Positions 8,628-16,880 of a stretch of DNA of 64,000 nt are shown here, piece by piece. Numbering within the stretch: the first letter of the stretch is position 1; the number at the start of each line of letters is the position of its first letter. Source of the DNA: Paenibacillus tundrae (GTDB lineage: Bacteria > Bacillota > Bacilli > Paenibacillales > Paenibacillaceae); contig NZ_CP145605.1 in assembly GCF_036884255.1 (NCBI RefSeq), forward strand, positions 1,674,001 to 1,738,000, given 5' to 3'. Both the position numbers and the translations under genes were made by a program. The notes beneath the pieces were generated by a model. That model was not told the origin of the DNA. It was given only the letters and a program-made list of their open reading frames with translations, and did not search any database.

Positions 8628-9389
8628 GTGAAGCTTTTCAAGAACAAGAGCAAGATTATTGGGTTAATCATAGTTTTGTTCATAGTATCATCTGTTGCTG
8701 TTTCTTTAAAAGTTTATGCAAAACCTGTGCATGCTGTGTTAGTAAATTATTCAAATATGGATCACATCAAAAACAATGTATATATAGAATCTGATGTAGG
8801 GAGCAATGTGAAAAATCAGTTGCTCGAATTGGTTCAATTATCAGAGGATAAAGTTATTAATGTATTTGGTAATAAAGTTTCATCTCCATATGTAATAGCT
8901 GCTCTAAGTCAAAGAGCATTGGATATGTATGCAGAAAACCTAACGGGTCAAACCTATTATTATCCATGGAAGAATTACATTGTTGTAGGACCAAAAGGGC
9001 TAACTGATCATGTACTATCGCATGAGTTTACACATGCAGAGTTGAGAGAAAGGCTACATAATAAGAATAAAGTTCCTGTTTGGTTTGATGAAGGTCTAGC
9101 TACAATGGTTGACGGTAGATTTTCCAGCAACGAAGAAGTATGGAAGGAACATACGAATGATGGCGAGAATCCTATTGACTATAAAAGACTAGACTCACAT
9201 GATGCATTTAATAATTATGGAACTGCAGAGGCTTGGATGAATTATAACTTGGCGTGCTACGAAGTTACCCGGTGGTACACCATTGTAGGGAGTTCTGGGC
9301 TGCTCCAATTAATCGATGGATTGAACAAGGGTGAAGAATTCGATGTTCAATACAGATTAATAGAAAGTGAAACAGAAAATCAGGATTAA
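8628..9389 (+). CDS. membrane-anchored or secreted HExxH metallopeptidase
   Basis: A zinc peptidase-like protein of about 253 residues. The N-terminus (VKLFKNKSKIIGLIIVLFIV) is one uncleaved anchor or signal peptide. HEFTHAEL at about 132-136 supplies two His ligands and the catalytic Glu, and WFDEGLAT near residue 155 supplies the third ligand Glu, so this is a gluzincin. The catalytic domain lies outside the membrane. GTG 8628 is preferred over GTG 8601 because AAAGGTGG lies 7 bp before it. Confidence 0.8.
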   Translation: MKLFKNKSKIIGLIIVLFIVSSVAVSLKVYAKPVHAVLVNYSNMDHIKNNVYIESDVGSNVKNQLLELVQLSEDKVINVFGNKVSSPYVIAALSQRALDMYAENLTGQTYYYPWKNYIVVGPKGLTDHVLSHEFTHAELRERLHNKNKVPVWFDEGLATMVDGRFSSNEEVWKEHTNDGENPIDYKRLDSHDAFNNYGTAEAWMNYNLACYEVTRWYTIVGSSGLLQLIDGLNKGEEFDVQYRLIESETENQD

Positions 9390-9516
9390 TAAATATTGCA
9401 AAACCTGATTACGTAGTGGCTGTCAAATCCTGAATTCCAGAGAGTTGACTCATTAGGTAGCACACCCGCACTATCCTACCTGAATGGTACCCGCTTGCTT
9501 CCGGTGAGAGGACATG

Positions 9517-9541
9517 GTGAACACGAAACATTGTGTGAATG
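9517..9541. repeat. attC-like element E7, right arm
   Basis: GTGAACACGAAACATTGTGTG aligns with the E4 right arm GTGAATACAAAGATGTTATGTG with few changes. A left arm is not obvious in 9390-9516. The rest of this 195-bp gap shows no other feature I can support. Confidence 0.35.
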
Positions 9542-9584
9542 CCAAGAAATATATAAACAAATAAAACGAAGATAGGTGCATTAC

Positions 9585-9950
9585 ATGGCGGTGAGTAGAA
9601 AACTACGACGGAAAATAGTTCGTCTTAATAGAGTGTTTTATTGGTATGTGGCTCCAGACTACGATGATGCTGGGGTTTACAAGCTTCACATTTTATCTGA
9701 AGATAAAAAATTTATCGTTGCCTATGAACTAGAACAAGCAGATAAACCGAATTGGAGACCGAAGTTAGTCGTAATGGGGAAGGAATTTGAGGGGTTAAGT
9801 GGTGATTATACGGGATATAGAAGGGTTCTGACACCTGTTTGGCAAGACAAACTGATAACCCCAAAACTAGTAGGCGAGATCATTGATTGGTGTTATTCAA
9901 AAGAGAAGGATCTAATCTTAGTAAATTGGATGGGAGAAATACTTACCTAA
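9585..9950 (+). CDS. hypothetical protein (121 aa)
   Basis: A small basic-start protein (MAVSRKLRRKIVRLN) with a Trp/Tyr-rich beta-type middle (FYWYVAPDYDDAGVYKLHIL) and a C-terminal helix plus strand. No family is recognised. ATG 9585 is preferred to GTG 9576, which overlaps the GATAGG ribosome site. It sits directly after E7. Confidence 0.65.
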   Translation: MAVSRKLRRKIVRLNRVFYWYVAPDYDDAGVYKLHILSEDKKFIVAYELEQADKPNWRPKLVVMGKEFEGLSGDYTGYRRVLTPVWQDKLITPKLVGEIIDWCYSKEKDLILVNWMGEILT

Positions 9951-9976
9951 ATTAATGAAGAGATGAGGATGATATG

Positions 9977-10458
9977 ATGAGCTATAAATCCATTTTGTAG
10001 ATCAATTAACGGCATGTTATAACGATAAGAGTTGGTTTCTTCCTCTTGCGGAGATCTTGGATGATCTAACAGCAGAAGAAGCAGTCATTCAGAATGACAA
10101 TGAACAAAGCATATGGTCGATAGTGAATCATCTTATTTTTTGGAATGAAAAATGGCTTGAGCGATTTAAGGCTGGAGAATTTAGATTAGATCATAATATT
10201 GATAATGATAGGACATTTGCTGTGGCACAAGATCAATTGAATGAGATTGGCTGGACAGAAACATTGAATAGACTTGAGAATGTGTTCGTTAATTGGAAAG
10301 TTGTCTTAGAAGAAACAGAAGATTCGAAGCTCACCAAACAACTTCCAGAATATTTCAATGCTCCTTGGTGGGGAGTTGTCTCTAATTTGAGCATTCATAA
10401 TGCTTATCATGTCGGGCAGATCATGTTGTTAAAGAAGCAAATACGAGTTGAAAAATGA
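9977..10458 (+). pseudogene. DinB family gene with N-terminal frameshift
   Basis: The DinB-like helical bundle is clear: DDLTAEEAVIQND, SIWSIVNHLIFWNEKWL with the metal-type His, and a later SIHNAYHVGQIMLLKK. DinB-fold proteins are metal-binding thiol-transferase-like bundles. A good start (ATG 9977 after GATGAGGATGAT) encodes MSYKSI but meets TAG seven codons later. The rest lies one frame away, and one extra T in the run at 9993-9996 would join them as MSYKSIFVDQLTACYNDKSW. As it stands only a weak TTG 10057 start remains. Confidence 0.65.
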
Positions 10459-10498
10459 GTTTAGAGAAAGAGCTAACAAAGAAGCAAGGAGTCATGCA

Positions 10499-11095
10499 AT
10501 GACTGATGAAGTGTTAACCATTTTCAAAGAAATAAATAATAAAGATAACTTGCCAGGTGTGTGGCTCAGAAGAAATTCAACTCACTACAATTTGGTTTCA
10601 TACATAAATCACATTATTGGGTTGTATCTTAGTGGAACATTCGAGTTCATTCCAGTATTCATTAATAGGGCTGATAAAGAGCTGAATTTCTTAACTGACA
10701 GAGTGGGACACCACCGATATTTTGAAAAGTGTCGGATCTTATTACTTCAGGTTTCGGATCAAATTATAACTAATCTCCAGAACTCTTCACATAAAGAAGT
10801 ATTACCGTTAATTTATCAAGAAGACAAAGAACGATTTCGTGTATGTCCAGAGAAATTTTGCTTCCACTGGGTTGATGAAGGGAGTATTAAGCTTCCTTTT
10901 CAATTTACAGAACTAGAAGAAACATTAAAATTATCCAATAATGCAACACCTTCAAAAACTTCATATTGTGGTTGCGCATTTGGAACGTGTAAAAGACAGG
11001 TAGGGGAAGCTGGAAATAAGGATTGGTACGAACCCAATGAACCCTTATTAAGTGCATATAAAGTATCAGATAATCATTTTAGGAATGATTGCTGA
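10499..11095 (+). CDS. hypothetical protein with Cys-rich C-terminus (198 aa)
   Basis: ATG 10499 follows AAGGAG by 7 bp; the longer in-frame ATG 10448 lies inside the preceding DinB reading frame. The protein is largely helical, with a CPEKFCFHWVDEG segment and a tail YCGCAFGTCKRQ holding four Cys that could bind metal. Family not recognised. The following gene starts close to its stop, suggesting co-transcription. Confidence 0.65.
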   Translation: MTDEVLTIFKEINNKDNLPGVWLRRNSTHYNLVSYINHIIGLYLSGTFEFIPVFINRADKELNFLTDRVGHHRYFEKCRILLLQVSDQIITNLQNSSHKEVLPLIYQEDKERFRVCPEKFCFHWVDEGSIKLPFQFTELEETLKLSNNATPSKTSYCGCAFGTCKRQVGEAGNKDWYEPNEPLLSAYKVSDNHFRNDC

Positions 11096-11129
11096 AATTA
11101 CCAAACATATAAAGGAAGGTATAGATTTT

Positions 11130-11471
11130 ATGTGGGAACATCCATCTCATAAAAAAATTCAAAAACTTAAAGAAAAATATAAAGATTTATATCCTCAGGT
11201 TGAATCATTAGTCAATGAGTGGGATCCAGTAGGGCTGATTGAAGGTGGAGCGCCAAAAGATGAATACGATTGCATTTCAGTCCAATTAATTGAATTACTA
11301 ATACAAGGAAAAAGTAGTATTGAAATATATGAGTTTGTGATGCGTGAACTTGAAGATCATTTTGAGTTAGGAATCAAATCAATAGGAGAAGAATTTAAAG
11401 AAAAATATATTCAAAAGCAAATTAACTTTAGTGAAGAAATCTCAGCTTGGTATCTAGAAAACAAGCAATAA
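11130..11471 (+). CDS. DUF1871-like hypothetical protein (113 aa)
   Basis: A short helical protein containing EWDPVGL, then APKDEYDCISVQLIELLIQG and a helix ending in ELEDHF. The order DP(I/V)G...PxDEYD...LL..G resembles DUF1871 proteins of Bacillus, whose function is unknown. AAAGGAAGG lies 10 bp before ATG 11130; upstream in-frame ATGs (11052, 11085) overlap the previous gene. Confidence 0.65.
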   Translation: MWEHPSHKKIQKLKEKYKDLYPQVESLVNEWDPVGLIEGGAPKDEYDCISVQLIELLIQGKSSIEIYEFVMRELEDHFELGIKSIGEEFKEKYIQKQINFSEEISAWYLENKQ

Positions 11472-11518
11472 AACTAAATAATATTCAGTCCAGTCAACCG
11501 AGAGAGGGGAAGGTATTC

Positions 11519-12247
11519 ATGGATCAGCAGGAATATGGTCGTTATTTGTTAGCGATGGGCGGAGAAGAATTAGAGATAGAAGAAGATGAGCAGGTGGAAG
11601 CAGACCATCTGTACGGTTTTTTTCAGTGGTTTATGCCATCGGGCTCGGGGGTGGAGCGTGTATTTGAACCTATTCCTGGCGGGCAGCGTTTTCTGGACAG
11701 AATACGTCCAATTTATGAGATGTTGAATCCAGAAGATTTCACCGGCGAATATGTACCAGGTTATTTCAATGGTGGACATGAAGGTACATCCGAGGAAGCG
11801 TTACGAGGACTCGGCCAAGAGCTAATAAAAGGGTTGGAGAGTCTGTTCTCCATCGTGCCGGAAGATGACGAAGCAGCGGACATTGCTAAGGAAGCATTAC
11901 ACGATTTGGCTTGTGTGAAGGCAGTCGTAGTTTTAAAGCAGGGTGAAATTGGAAAGTTAGAGAAAGAAGCGATTCAAGGCACGAATGAAGAACATAGCGA
12001 AGCAGTTTACGAAGCACTTGGAGAACTTCTCAGTTCGCGCAGTGACTACAATGAGACGATTGAAATATTGAATGAAGCCTACTACTCTATCGCTTGTGAT
12101 TATTGGGTAGCATACTACTTGCAATGGCCTCGTTATCAAGGTTTGCAGGACATGGAAGCCTGCCTATATCCATACTTTGAGCTATACCGTTATGGATACA
12201 ATCTTCATTGGACTCAGAACGTGTTATTCATTGGAAAACGTACGTAG
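11519..12247 (+). CDS. hypothetical protein (242 aa)
   Basis: A strongly acidic protein starting at ATG 11519 after AGAGAGGGGAAGG. Features are an EELEIEEDEQ run, a Gly/Pro-rich middle (GYFNGGHEGTSEEALRG) and a helical C-terminal half with many Glu and Ala. No signal peptide. Codon use is visibly more GC-rich than its neighbours, which could mean a different origin. No function assigned. Confidence 0.65.
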   Translation: MDQQEYGRYLLAMGGEELEIEEDEQVEADHLYGFFQWFMPSGSGVERVFEPIPGGQRFLDRIRPIYEMLNPEDFTGEYVPGYFNGGHEGTSEEALRGLGQELIKGLESLFSIVPEDDEAADIAKEALHDLACVKAVVVLKQGEIGKLEKEAIQGTNEEHSEAVYEALGELLSSRSDYNETIEILNEAYYSIACDYWVAYYLQWPRYQGLQDMEACLYPYFELYRYGYNLHWTQNVLFIGKRT

Positions 12248-12306
12248 ATGTTAAACCAAAATATGCTCAATAATTTGAGCCAATTCATAAGATAAGGGTG
12301 ATCAAT

Positions 12307-12888
12307 GTGGAACGGGGACTCATTATATTTTTGAACGGAACGTCAAGTTCGGGGAAGACCAGCATTGCGATGGAAATGAAAAATCAGGCTGACATTCCCT
12401 TTCATCATCTGTCTGTAGATCAATTTTTCCAAAATTATGATCAGTTTATCGATACTACATATCCAGATATAAAACCAACAAGAGAATTAGATGCAGGTGT
12501 GATATCAGATATTCTTTTTGACCCGATTGGCTCATTGTACTATGCAACTATTAAATTATTTTCAGAGCTGGGTTTGAATGTGATTGTGGATACAGTCATC
12601 AGTAATGACAAGTGGTTTAATGATTTTTATGATTTGCTTTCGGATTATCCGATCATGTTTGTAGGTGTACATTGCTCCAAAGAAGAACTCACCAGAAGAG
12701 AACAGAGTAGGGGAGATCGCGAGATTGGACTCGCCCATTCCCAGTTCGATTATATATACTCCTACGATGAATATGATCTGGAAGTGAATACGGAAGAACT
12801 CAGTTCCGCAGCATGTGCGGAGAAAATATTAAGTTATATGAAATCCGGTCAGGAATACCCAGCCTTCAAAAAGTTAAGTAGAAAATAA
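12307..12888 (+). CDS. chloramphenicol phosphotransferase-like P-loop kinase
   Basis: A cytosolic kinase-like protein of about 193 residues. The Walker A loop GTSSSGKTSI lies near residue 11, the VDTVIS strand follows the long middle helix, and GVHCSKEELTRREQSRGDRE plus GLAHSQFD matches the C-terminal lid of chloramphenicol 3-O-phosphotransferase. Whether it acts on an antibiotic is unknown. GTG 12307 is preferred to GTG 12298, which overlaps the AAGGG site. Confidence 0.8.
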   Translation: MERGLIIFLNGTSSSGKTSIAMEMKNQADIPFHHLSVDQFFQNYDQFIDTTYPDIKPTRELDAGVISDILFDPIGSLYYATIKLFSELGLNVIVDTVISNDKWFNDFYDLLSDYPIMFVGVHCSKEELTRREQSRGDREIGLAHSQFDYIYSYDEYDLEVNTEELSSAACAEKILSYMKSGQEYPAFKKLSRK

Positions 12889-12960
12889 TGATGTAAGCTG
12901 CAGAAGCAGCTCCAGTTTTGGTACGTTATTATCGTTTACCTCACATAGTTAGATCATTTA

Positions 12961-12994
12961 AATCGATGTCTCAATACAATTTGGGGCATCGATT
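12961..12994 (+). terminator. possible terminator hairpin
   Basis: AATCGATGTC pairs with GGCATCGATT across a 14-bp loop, with a T-rich stretch (TTGTATTTTG) soon after. It lies between the kinase and the next small gene. The rest of 12889-13029 has only a weak CTGC/GCAG hairpin. Confidence 0.35.
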
Positions 12995-13029
12995 CATTGT
13001 ATTTTGTCAGAACAAAAGGAGATCACCTC

Positions 13030-13323
13030 ATGGAAACTAACGCTATGCATCCAGAAGATGATATTCATCAAAGGTTACAGGCAATCATTGAAGATACACA
13101 TTCCATCATTAACGATAAACATAGACAATCCTTTGGCTCCCTGGAATATTTCTTAGAGTACATTCTAGAGTATTGGAAAGAGAAGCAATACATGACAGAT
13201 GAGTGGCACATCCGCACCCCGCGCTGGCTTGGAGAGTATGGAAATACACAGGAGGAAGAGAAGCTTCTCTCTGACATATATCAACTTCAAGCGTATATTG
13301 CTGAAAAGTTAAAGGGTGGATAA
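13030..13323 (+). CDS. hypothetical protein (97 aa)
   Basis: A small, acidic, helical protein with ATG 13030 placed 7 bp after AAAAGGAG. Charged residues and aromatic pairs (EYFLEYILEYWKEK) dominate. There is no Cys cluster, signal peptide or recognised motif. Confidence 0.65.
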   Translation: METNAMHPEDDIHQRLQAIIEDTHSIINDKHRQSFGSLEYFLEYILEYWKEKQYMTDEWHIRTPRWLGEYGNTQEEEKLLSDIYQLQAYIAEKLKGG

Positions 13324-13365
13324 GGAGCGTATGATATCGTATTATTTCGGATTCAATGATATTAA

Positions 13366-13447
13366 ATGATAGTTTATTCAGATCAATATTTAAAGCATGT
13401 TTATTGGCTAGATGATCGTTGTTGTACGGAAAAGAGCACAAATCAGC
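13366..13447 (+). pseudogene. decayed N-terminal remnant of a P-loop kinase gene
   Basis: The frame from ATG 13366 reads MIVYSDQYLKHVYWLDDRCC, which mirrors the start of the intact kinase at 19334 (LKEQLKHVYWLNGGCCAGKT). The nucleotide match is also visible (AAGCATGTTTATTGG in both). In the remnant the P-loop has lost its Gly and Lys pattern (DDRCCTEKST) and the frame then runs out of phase into the response regulator start. Confidence 0.55.
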
Positions 13448-13495
13448 TACACTACACTACACTTAGACTGACAGAAAGAAGGGGGAAGAATCCTC

Positions 13496-14194
13496 ATGAC
13501 CAATAGAATTCTCATCATAGATGATGATATTGAATTGTGCTCATTAGTAAAAAAATGCGTATCGCAAGTAAACCTGGAAACCGATGTGGCATATAACGGA
13601 CAATCAGGAATGCTACAAGTGATCAATGAAAAAGATACTTATTCGCTAATTATTTTAGATGTGATGTTACCGAAAATGGACGGTTTTCAAGTATTATCTG
13701 AAATCAGAAAGTATAGCAATGTACCCGTACTTATGCTGACGGCTAAAGGAAGTGAGCCGGATAAGGTAACAGGTCTTAGCCTTGGGGCAGATGACTATTT
13801 AACAAAACCGTTCAGTATCAATGAACTTATCGCTAGAGTACAATCTTTGATTAGAAGATATACCACATTTAATCCTGGAGATTCCGTAAGCATTCTTACC
13901 TTTAAAGGAATGGTTGTTGATAAAGAAATAAGAACTGTTCAAGTTGAGGGCAAGCTAATAGATCTAACAGGCAAGGAGTTTGATTTATTAGTATTATTAG
14001 CTTCTAATAAGGGGCGTGTGTTTACGAAGAAACAAATCTATACACAAGTTTGGAAAGATGATTATGCTTATGATGATAATAATATTATGTCTTTTATAAG
14101 TAAGTTGAGGAAGAAAGTAGAGCCTAATTCAGAACAGCCATTTTATATTTTAACGGTACACGGAGTAGGTTATCGTTTTAATAAGGAGGCTTAA
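13496..14194 (+). CDS. OmpR-family response regulator
   Basis: A 232-residue regulator with a receiver domain (DDD at 9-11, phospho-acceptor Asp55 in ILDVMLPK, Lys in YLTKPFS) and a winged-helix DNA-binding domain (DLTGKEFDLLVLLASN to the terminal HGVGYRFN). It pairs with the kinase 2 bp downstream and very likely controls the ABC transporter genes that follow. This arrangement matches LanRK/BceRS-type peptide-antibiotic sensing. It probably binds the phased CAAG repeats at 15143-15186. Confidence 0.9.
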   Translation: MTNRILIIDDDIELCSLVKKCVSQVNLETDVAYNGQSGMLQVINEKDTYSLIILDVMLPKMDGFQVLSEIRKYSNVPVLMLTAKGSEPDKVTGLSLGADDYLTKPFSINELIARVQSLIRRYTTFNPGDSVSILTFKGMVVDKEIRTVQVEGKLIDLTGKEFDLLVLLASNKGRVFTKKQIYTQVWKDDYAYDDNNIMSFISKLRKKVEPNSEQPFYILTVHGVGYRFNKEA

Positions 14195-14196
14195 TT

Positions 14197-15120
14197 ATGG
14201 ATTGGACTTATATTCTACTTTTTGTTCTAGCTTTTTGTCTTGTTATTATCATTTATTTGGGAACGAAACTATTAAAGATTTCTGAACAACTCTCAATTAT
14301 CGAAGATTCATTAGCGGATATTAAAAAAGGAAATTGGAATCGTCGTATTTTAGTAAATGAAAATGATATGACTAAAAGAATTTGTTATTCCATAAATGAT
14401 ATGGCAATGAATAGTCAAAATCAACTCATACAATTAAAGCAATCTGAACAGATTTATAAGCGACTAATGACGAGCTTATCTCATGATGTACGTACACCTT
14501 TAACTTCTTTAGTTGGCTATTTAGAAGCAATTCATCAAAAGTTTGTTACAGGCAAAGAAAAAGAAGAATATCTTGAAATCGCTTTAAATAAAGCACATCA
14601 TTTGAAGGGTTTTGTTGAAGCTTTATTTGATTGGGTCAAACTTGATGCAAAAGAGCAAGTTTTTAAACTTGAACAAAAGGATATAAACGAATTTACTCGT
14701 GATATTTTGGTGAATTGGATACCAACCTTCGAGGACAAACATTTTGAATTTAATATTGATATTTCTGATAAAGAATGCTTTATCAGGTTAGATCCAAATG
14801 CTTATTTAAGGATTGTGAATAATTTAATTCAGAATGTTATTGAACATAGTGAGGGAACTAGTATTGATCTACAAATAAGCGAAAATGAACAAAGTGTTAT
14901 AGTTCAGATAAGTGATAATGGAAAAGGGATCTCTCCACATGACCTGCCACACATATTTGACAGACTGTATCAAAGTGATGAATCTCGTTCGACTAACGGA
15001 AATGGTTTAGGGCTTGCTATTGCGAGAGAACTTGTTCTTTTGCATAAAGGAACAATCCATACTCAAAATCAATTGTCTGGTGGTACAACATTTATAGTAA
15101 ATCTTCCGAAAGCTCTTTAA
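14197..15120 (+). CDS. sensor histidine kinase
   Basis: A 307-residue membrane kinase with one N-terminal transmembrane helix (YILLFVLAFCLVIIIYL), almost no extracellular part and a short HAMP-like linker. The HisKA domain is SLSHDVRTPLTSL (His96), and the ATPase domain has NLIQNVIEH, DNGKGI and GNGLGLA boxes. With so little outside the membrane it may sense through the membrane or through the neighbouring transporter. It is the partner of the upstream regulator. Confidence 0.9.
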   Translation: MDWTYILLFVLAFCLVIIIYLGTKLLKISEQLSIIEDSLADIKKGNWNRRILVNENDMTKRICYSINDMAMNSQNQLIQLKQSEQIYKRLMTSLSHDVRTPLTSLVGYLEAIHQKFVTGKEKEEYLEIALNKAHHLKGFVEALFDWVKLDAKEQVFKLEQKDINEFTRDILVNWIPTFEDKHFEFNIDISDKECFIRLDPNAYLRIVNNLIQNVIEHSEGTSIDLQISENEQSVIVQISDNGKGISPHDLPHIFDRLYQSDESRSTNGNGLGLAIARELVLLHKGTIHTQNQLSGGTTFIVNLPKAL

Positions 15121-15137
15121 TTATTGAGGGCTTTTTT
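15109..15137 (+). terminator. terminator or attenuator between kinase and ABC genes
   Basis: AAAGCTCT pairs with AGGGCTTT (one wobble) and is followed by TTTTTT. It overlaps the kinase stop codon and lies just before the phased repeats, so the ABC genes probably have their own promoter. Confidence 0.6.
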
Positions 15138-15142
15138 ATTAT

Positions 15143-15186
15143 CAAGAAACAAACAAGATTTCAGCAAGGTTTAGGCAAGTTTTGTT
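15143..15186 (+). promoter_or_regulatory. four 11-bp phased direct repeats, likely response-regulator site
   Basis: CAAG begins at 15143, 15154, 15165 and 15176, exactly 11 bp apart: CAAGAAACAAA, CAAGATTTCAG, CAAGGTTTAGG, CAAGTTTTGTT. OmpR-family regulators bind direct repeats one helical turn apart. The array ends immediately before a possible -10 (GATAAA or TAAACT near 15188-15195) and the AAAGGAGGGG ribosome site of the transporter gene. Confidence 0.6.
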
Positions 15187-15216
15187 TGATAAACTTTAAT
15201 TAAAGGAGGGGTTCGT

Positions 15217-16140
15217 ATGACAGGATATATCATAGAAACTAAACAACTTACTAAGAATTATAGAGATCAAAAAGCTGTAGATAATGTGAATATGCATGTG
15301 AAAAAAGGTCGTATTTACGGTTTGCTCGGTCGTAATGGCGCTGGTAAAACGACAATTATGAAAATGATTTTAGGGTTAACATCTACATCTTCTGGTGAGG
15401 TGAACGTATTTGGTAAGAATATTAAAGGTAGAGAAAAGCAGGTATATCCCAGAATTGGAGCGATTATTGAAACACCTGGATTTTATCCAAACTTAACTGG
15501 TACAGAAAATTTGAGTATTTTTGCAAAATTGCGTGGTACAGCTGCTCCTAACGCCGTGAAGAACGCATTGGAGGTTGTAGGATTACCGTATAAAGATAAG
15601 AAGCTGTTTGCTGAGTACTCCCTCGGCATGAAGCAGCGTCTGGGTATTGCTAACGCTATATTGCATGACCCAGAACTTTTAATTTTGGATGAACCTACAA
15701 ACGGTCTTGACCCTATAGGTATAGCCGAAGTTAGAGATTTTATTAAGAAGTTGAGCGTTGAACGTGGAAAAACAATTCTTATTTCTAGCCATATTCTTTC
15801 GGAGATTTCATTGCTTGCGGATGATATTGGAATTATCGACAACGGTATTCTGTTGGAAGAAAGCAGTATGGATGAACTTAAACGAAAAAATGGCAAGTAC
15901 ATTTTGCTTCAAGTTTCTGATGCTGCTAAAGCTAGCTTGATTTTGGAGCGTCAATTCGATTTGAAAAATTATTCTGTGCAAGACGACCATACGTTGCAAA
16001 TTTACAATAATTCTCTGGATATGGCTTCTGTTAATAAGGCTCTTATATTGGGAGATGTGTCGGTTATTAGTTCTCAGCTTTGTAATGATACTTTAGAGGA
16101 CTACTTTAAGAAAATTACGGGAGGAGATGGCATTGCTTAA
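15217..16140 (+). CDS. ABC transporter ATPase, lantibiotic-immunity/BcrA type
   Basis: A 307-residue ATPase with Walker A GRNGAGKTT (about 40-48), signature YSLGMKQRLGIA, and Walker B LLILDEPTNGLDP. The C-terminal extension is typical of LanF/BcrA drug and peptide exporters. With the two permeases that follow it should form a transporter removing a peptide antibiotic from the membrane. ATG 15217 follows AAAGGAGGGG. Its end overlaps the next gene by 14 bp. Confidence 0.88.
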   Translation: MTGYIIETKQLTKNYRDQKAVDNVNMHVKKGRIYGLLGRNGAGKTTIMKMILGLTSTSSGEVNVFGKNIKGREKQVYPRIGAIIETPGFYPNLTGTENLSIFAKLRGTAAPNAVKNALEVVGLPYKDKKLFAEYSLGMKQRLGIANAILHDPELLILDEPTNGLDPIGIAEVRDFIKKLSVERGKTILISSHILSEISLLADDIGIIDNGILLEESSMDELKRKNGKYILLQVSDAAKASLILERQFDLKNYSVQDDHTLQIYNNSLDMASVNKALILGDVSVISSQLCNDTLEDYFKKITGGDGIA

Positions 16141-16870
16141 ACTTATTCAAATCGAATTCTTTAAGTTGCGACGTAGAAAATTTTTGTGGATGATGATGTT
16201 TTCAGCTCTTATCATGCCATTTCTATCATACTTACTATTTAAATATGCGTGGAGTACAGGGGGCGACCCTGTACAGTTTTATAAATGGTCAGCGTTCGGA
16301 CTTACACTTTTTATTGTCTTGCCTGTTGTTTTAGGAATACTAAGCAGCATGTTAATGTACAATGAAAATCAATACGATATGCTTAAACAAATTTGGATTG
16401 TGCCTGTCAGCAAAATGAGGTATTTCTTTAGTAAATTTTTTGTGGTTTTAATTTATTCTATTTGCTTCATGATCGTTACAGCTTTAGGTTCCGTTATATT
16501 TAGTATACTTCTTGACGACCTTGCATTGGATTGGCATAACACTTTGTTTTTGATAAGAAAGTGTTTGGAGATTGGTATTATAACAGCTTTTGCTATGCTG
16601 CCGATCCTGGCAATTGCTACCACGCAAAATGGATACATTCTTCCCGTTTCTATAACCTTGGTTTATGCATTTCTGGGGTCTATTATAGTGTCGATAAATA
16701 TGTACATACATCCTTTATCTAGTATGGCATTGATCGTTGCTCGAAACGGAGATATTCCAGGTCTGAATGATACACAGGTAATTAGTATACCTTTGGCGTT
16801 TTTTAGCATTTTTGTCTGGGGGATTGGTTCCGTTCTCCTTGCAAACGTTGCGTTAGCAAGAAGAAAGTGA
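16127..16870 (+). CDS. ABC transporter permease, LanE/LanG-like (first)
   Basis: A 247-residue integral membrane protein with six predicted helices, beginning with the LIQIEFFKLRRRKFLW motif common to LanE/LanG and BcrB permeases. ATG 16127 follows GGGAGG within the end of the ATPase gene, so the two are translationally coupled. It is expected to pair with the second permease and the ATPase. Confidence 0.85.
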   Translation: MALLKLIQIEFFKLRRRKFLWMMMFSALIMPFLSYLLFKYAWSTGGDPVQFYKWSAFGLTLFIVLPVVLGILSSMLMYNENQYDMLKQIWIVPVSKMRYFFSKFFVVLIYSICFMIVTALGSVIFSILLDDLALDWHNTLFLIRKCLEIGIITAFAMLPILAIATTQNGYILPVSITLVYAFLGSIIVSINMYIHPLSSMALIVARNGDIPGLNDTQVISIPLAFFSIFVWGIGSVLLANVALARRK

Positions 16871-16880
16871 GGTGTTCATC

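Noticed and set aside
196..9541. CRISPR array from the short repeats in the AT-rich region
   Set aside because: The repeats are not evenly spaced, are imperfect inverted structures, are separated by whole genes, and no cas gene is present.
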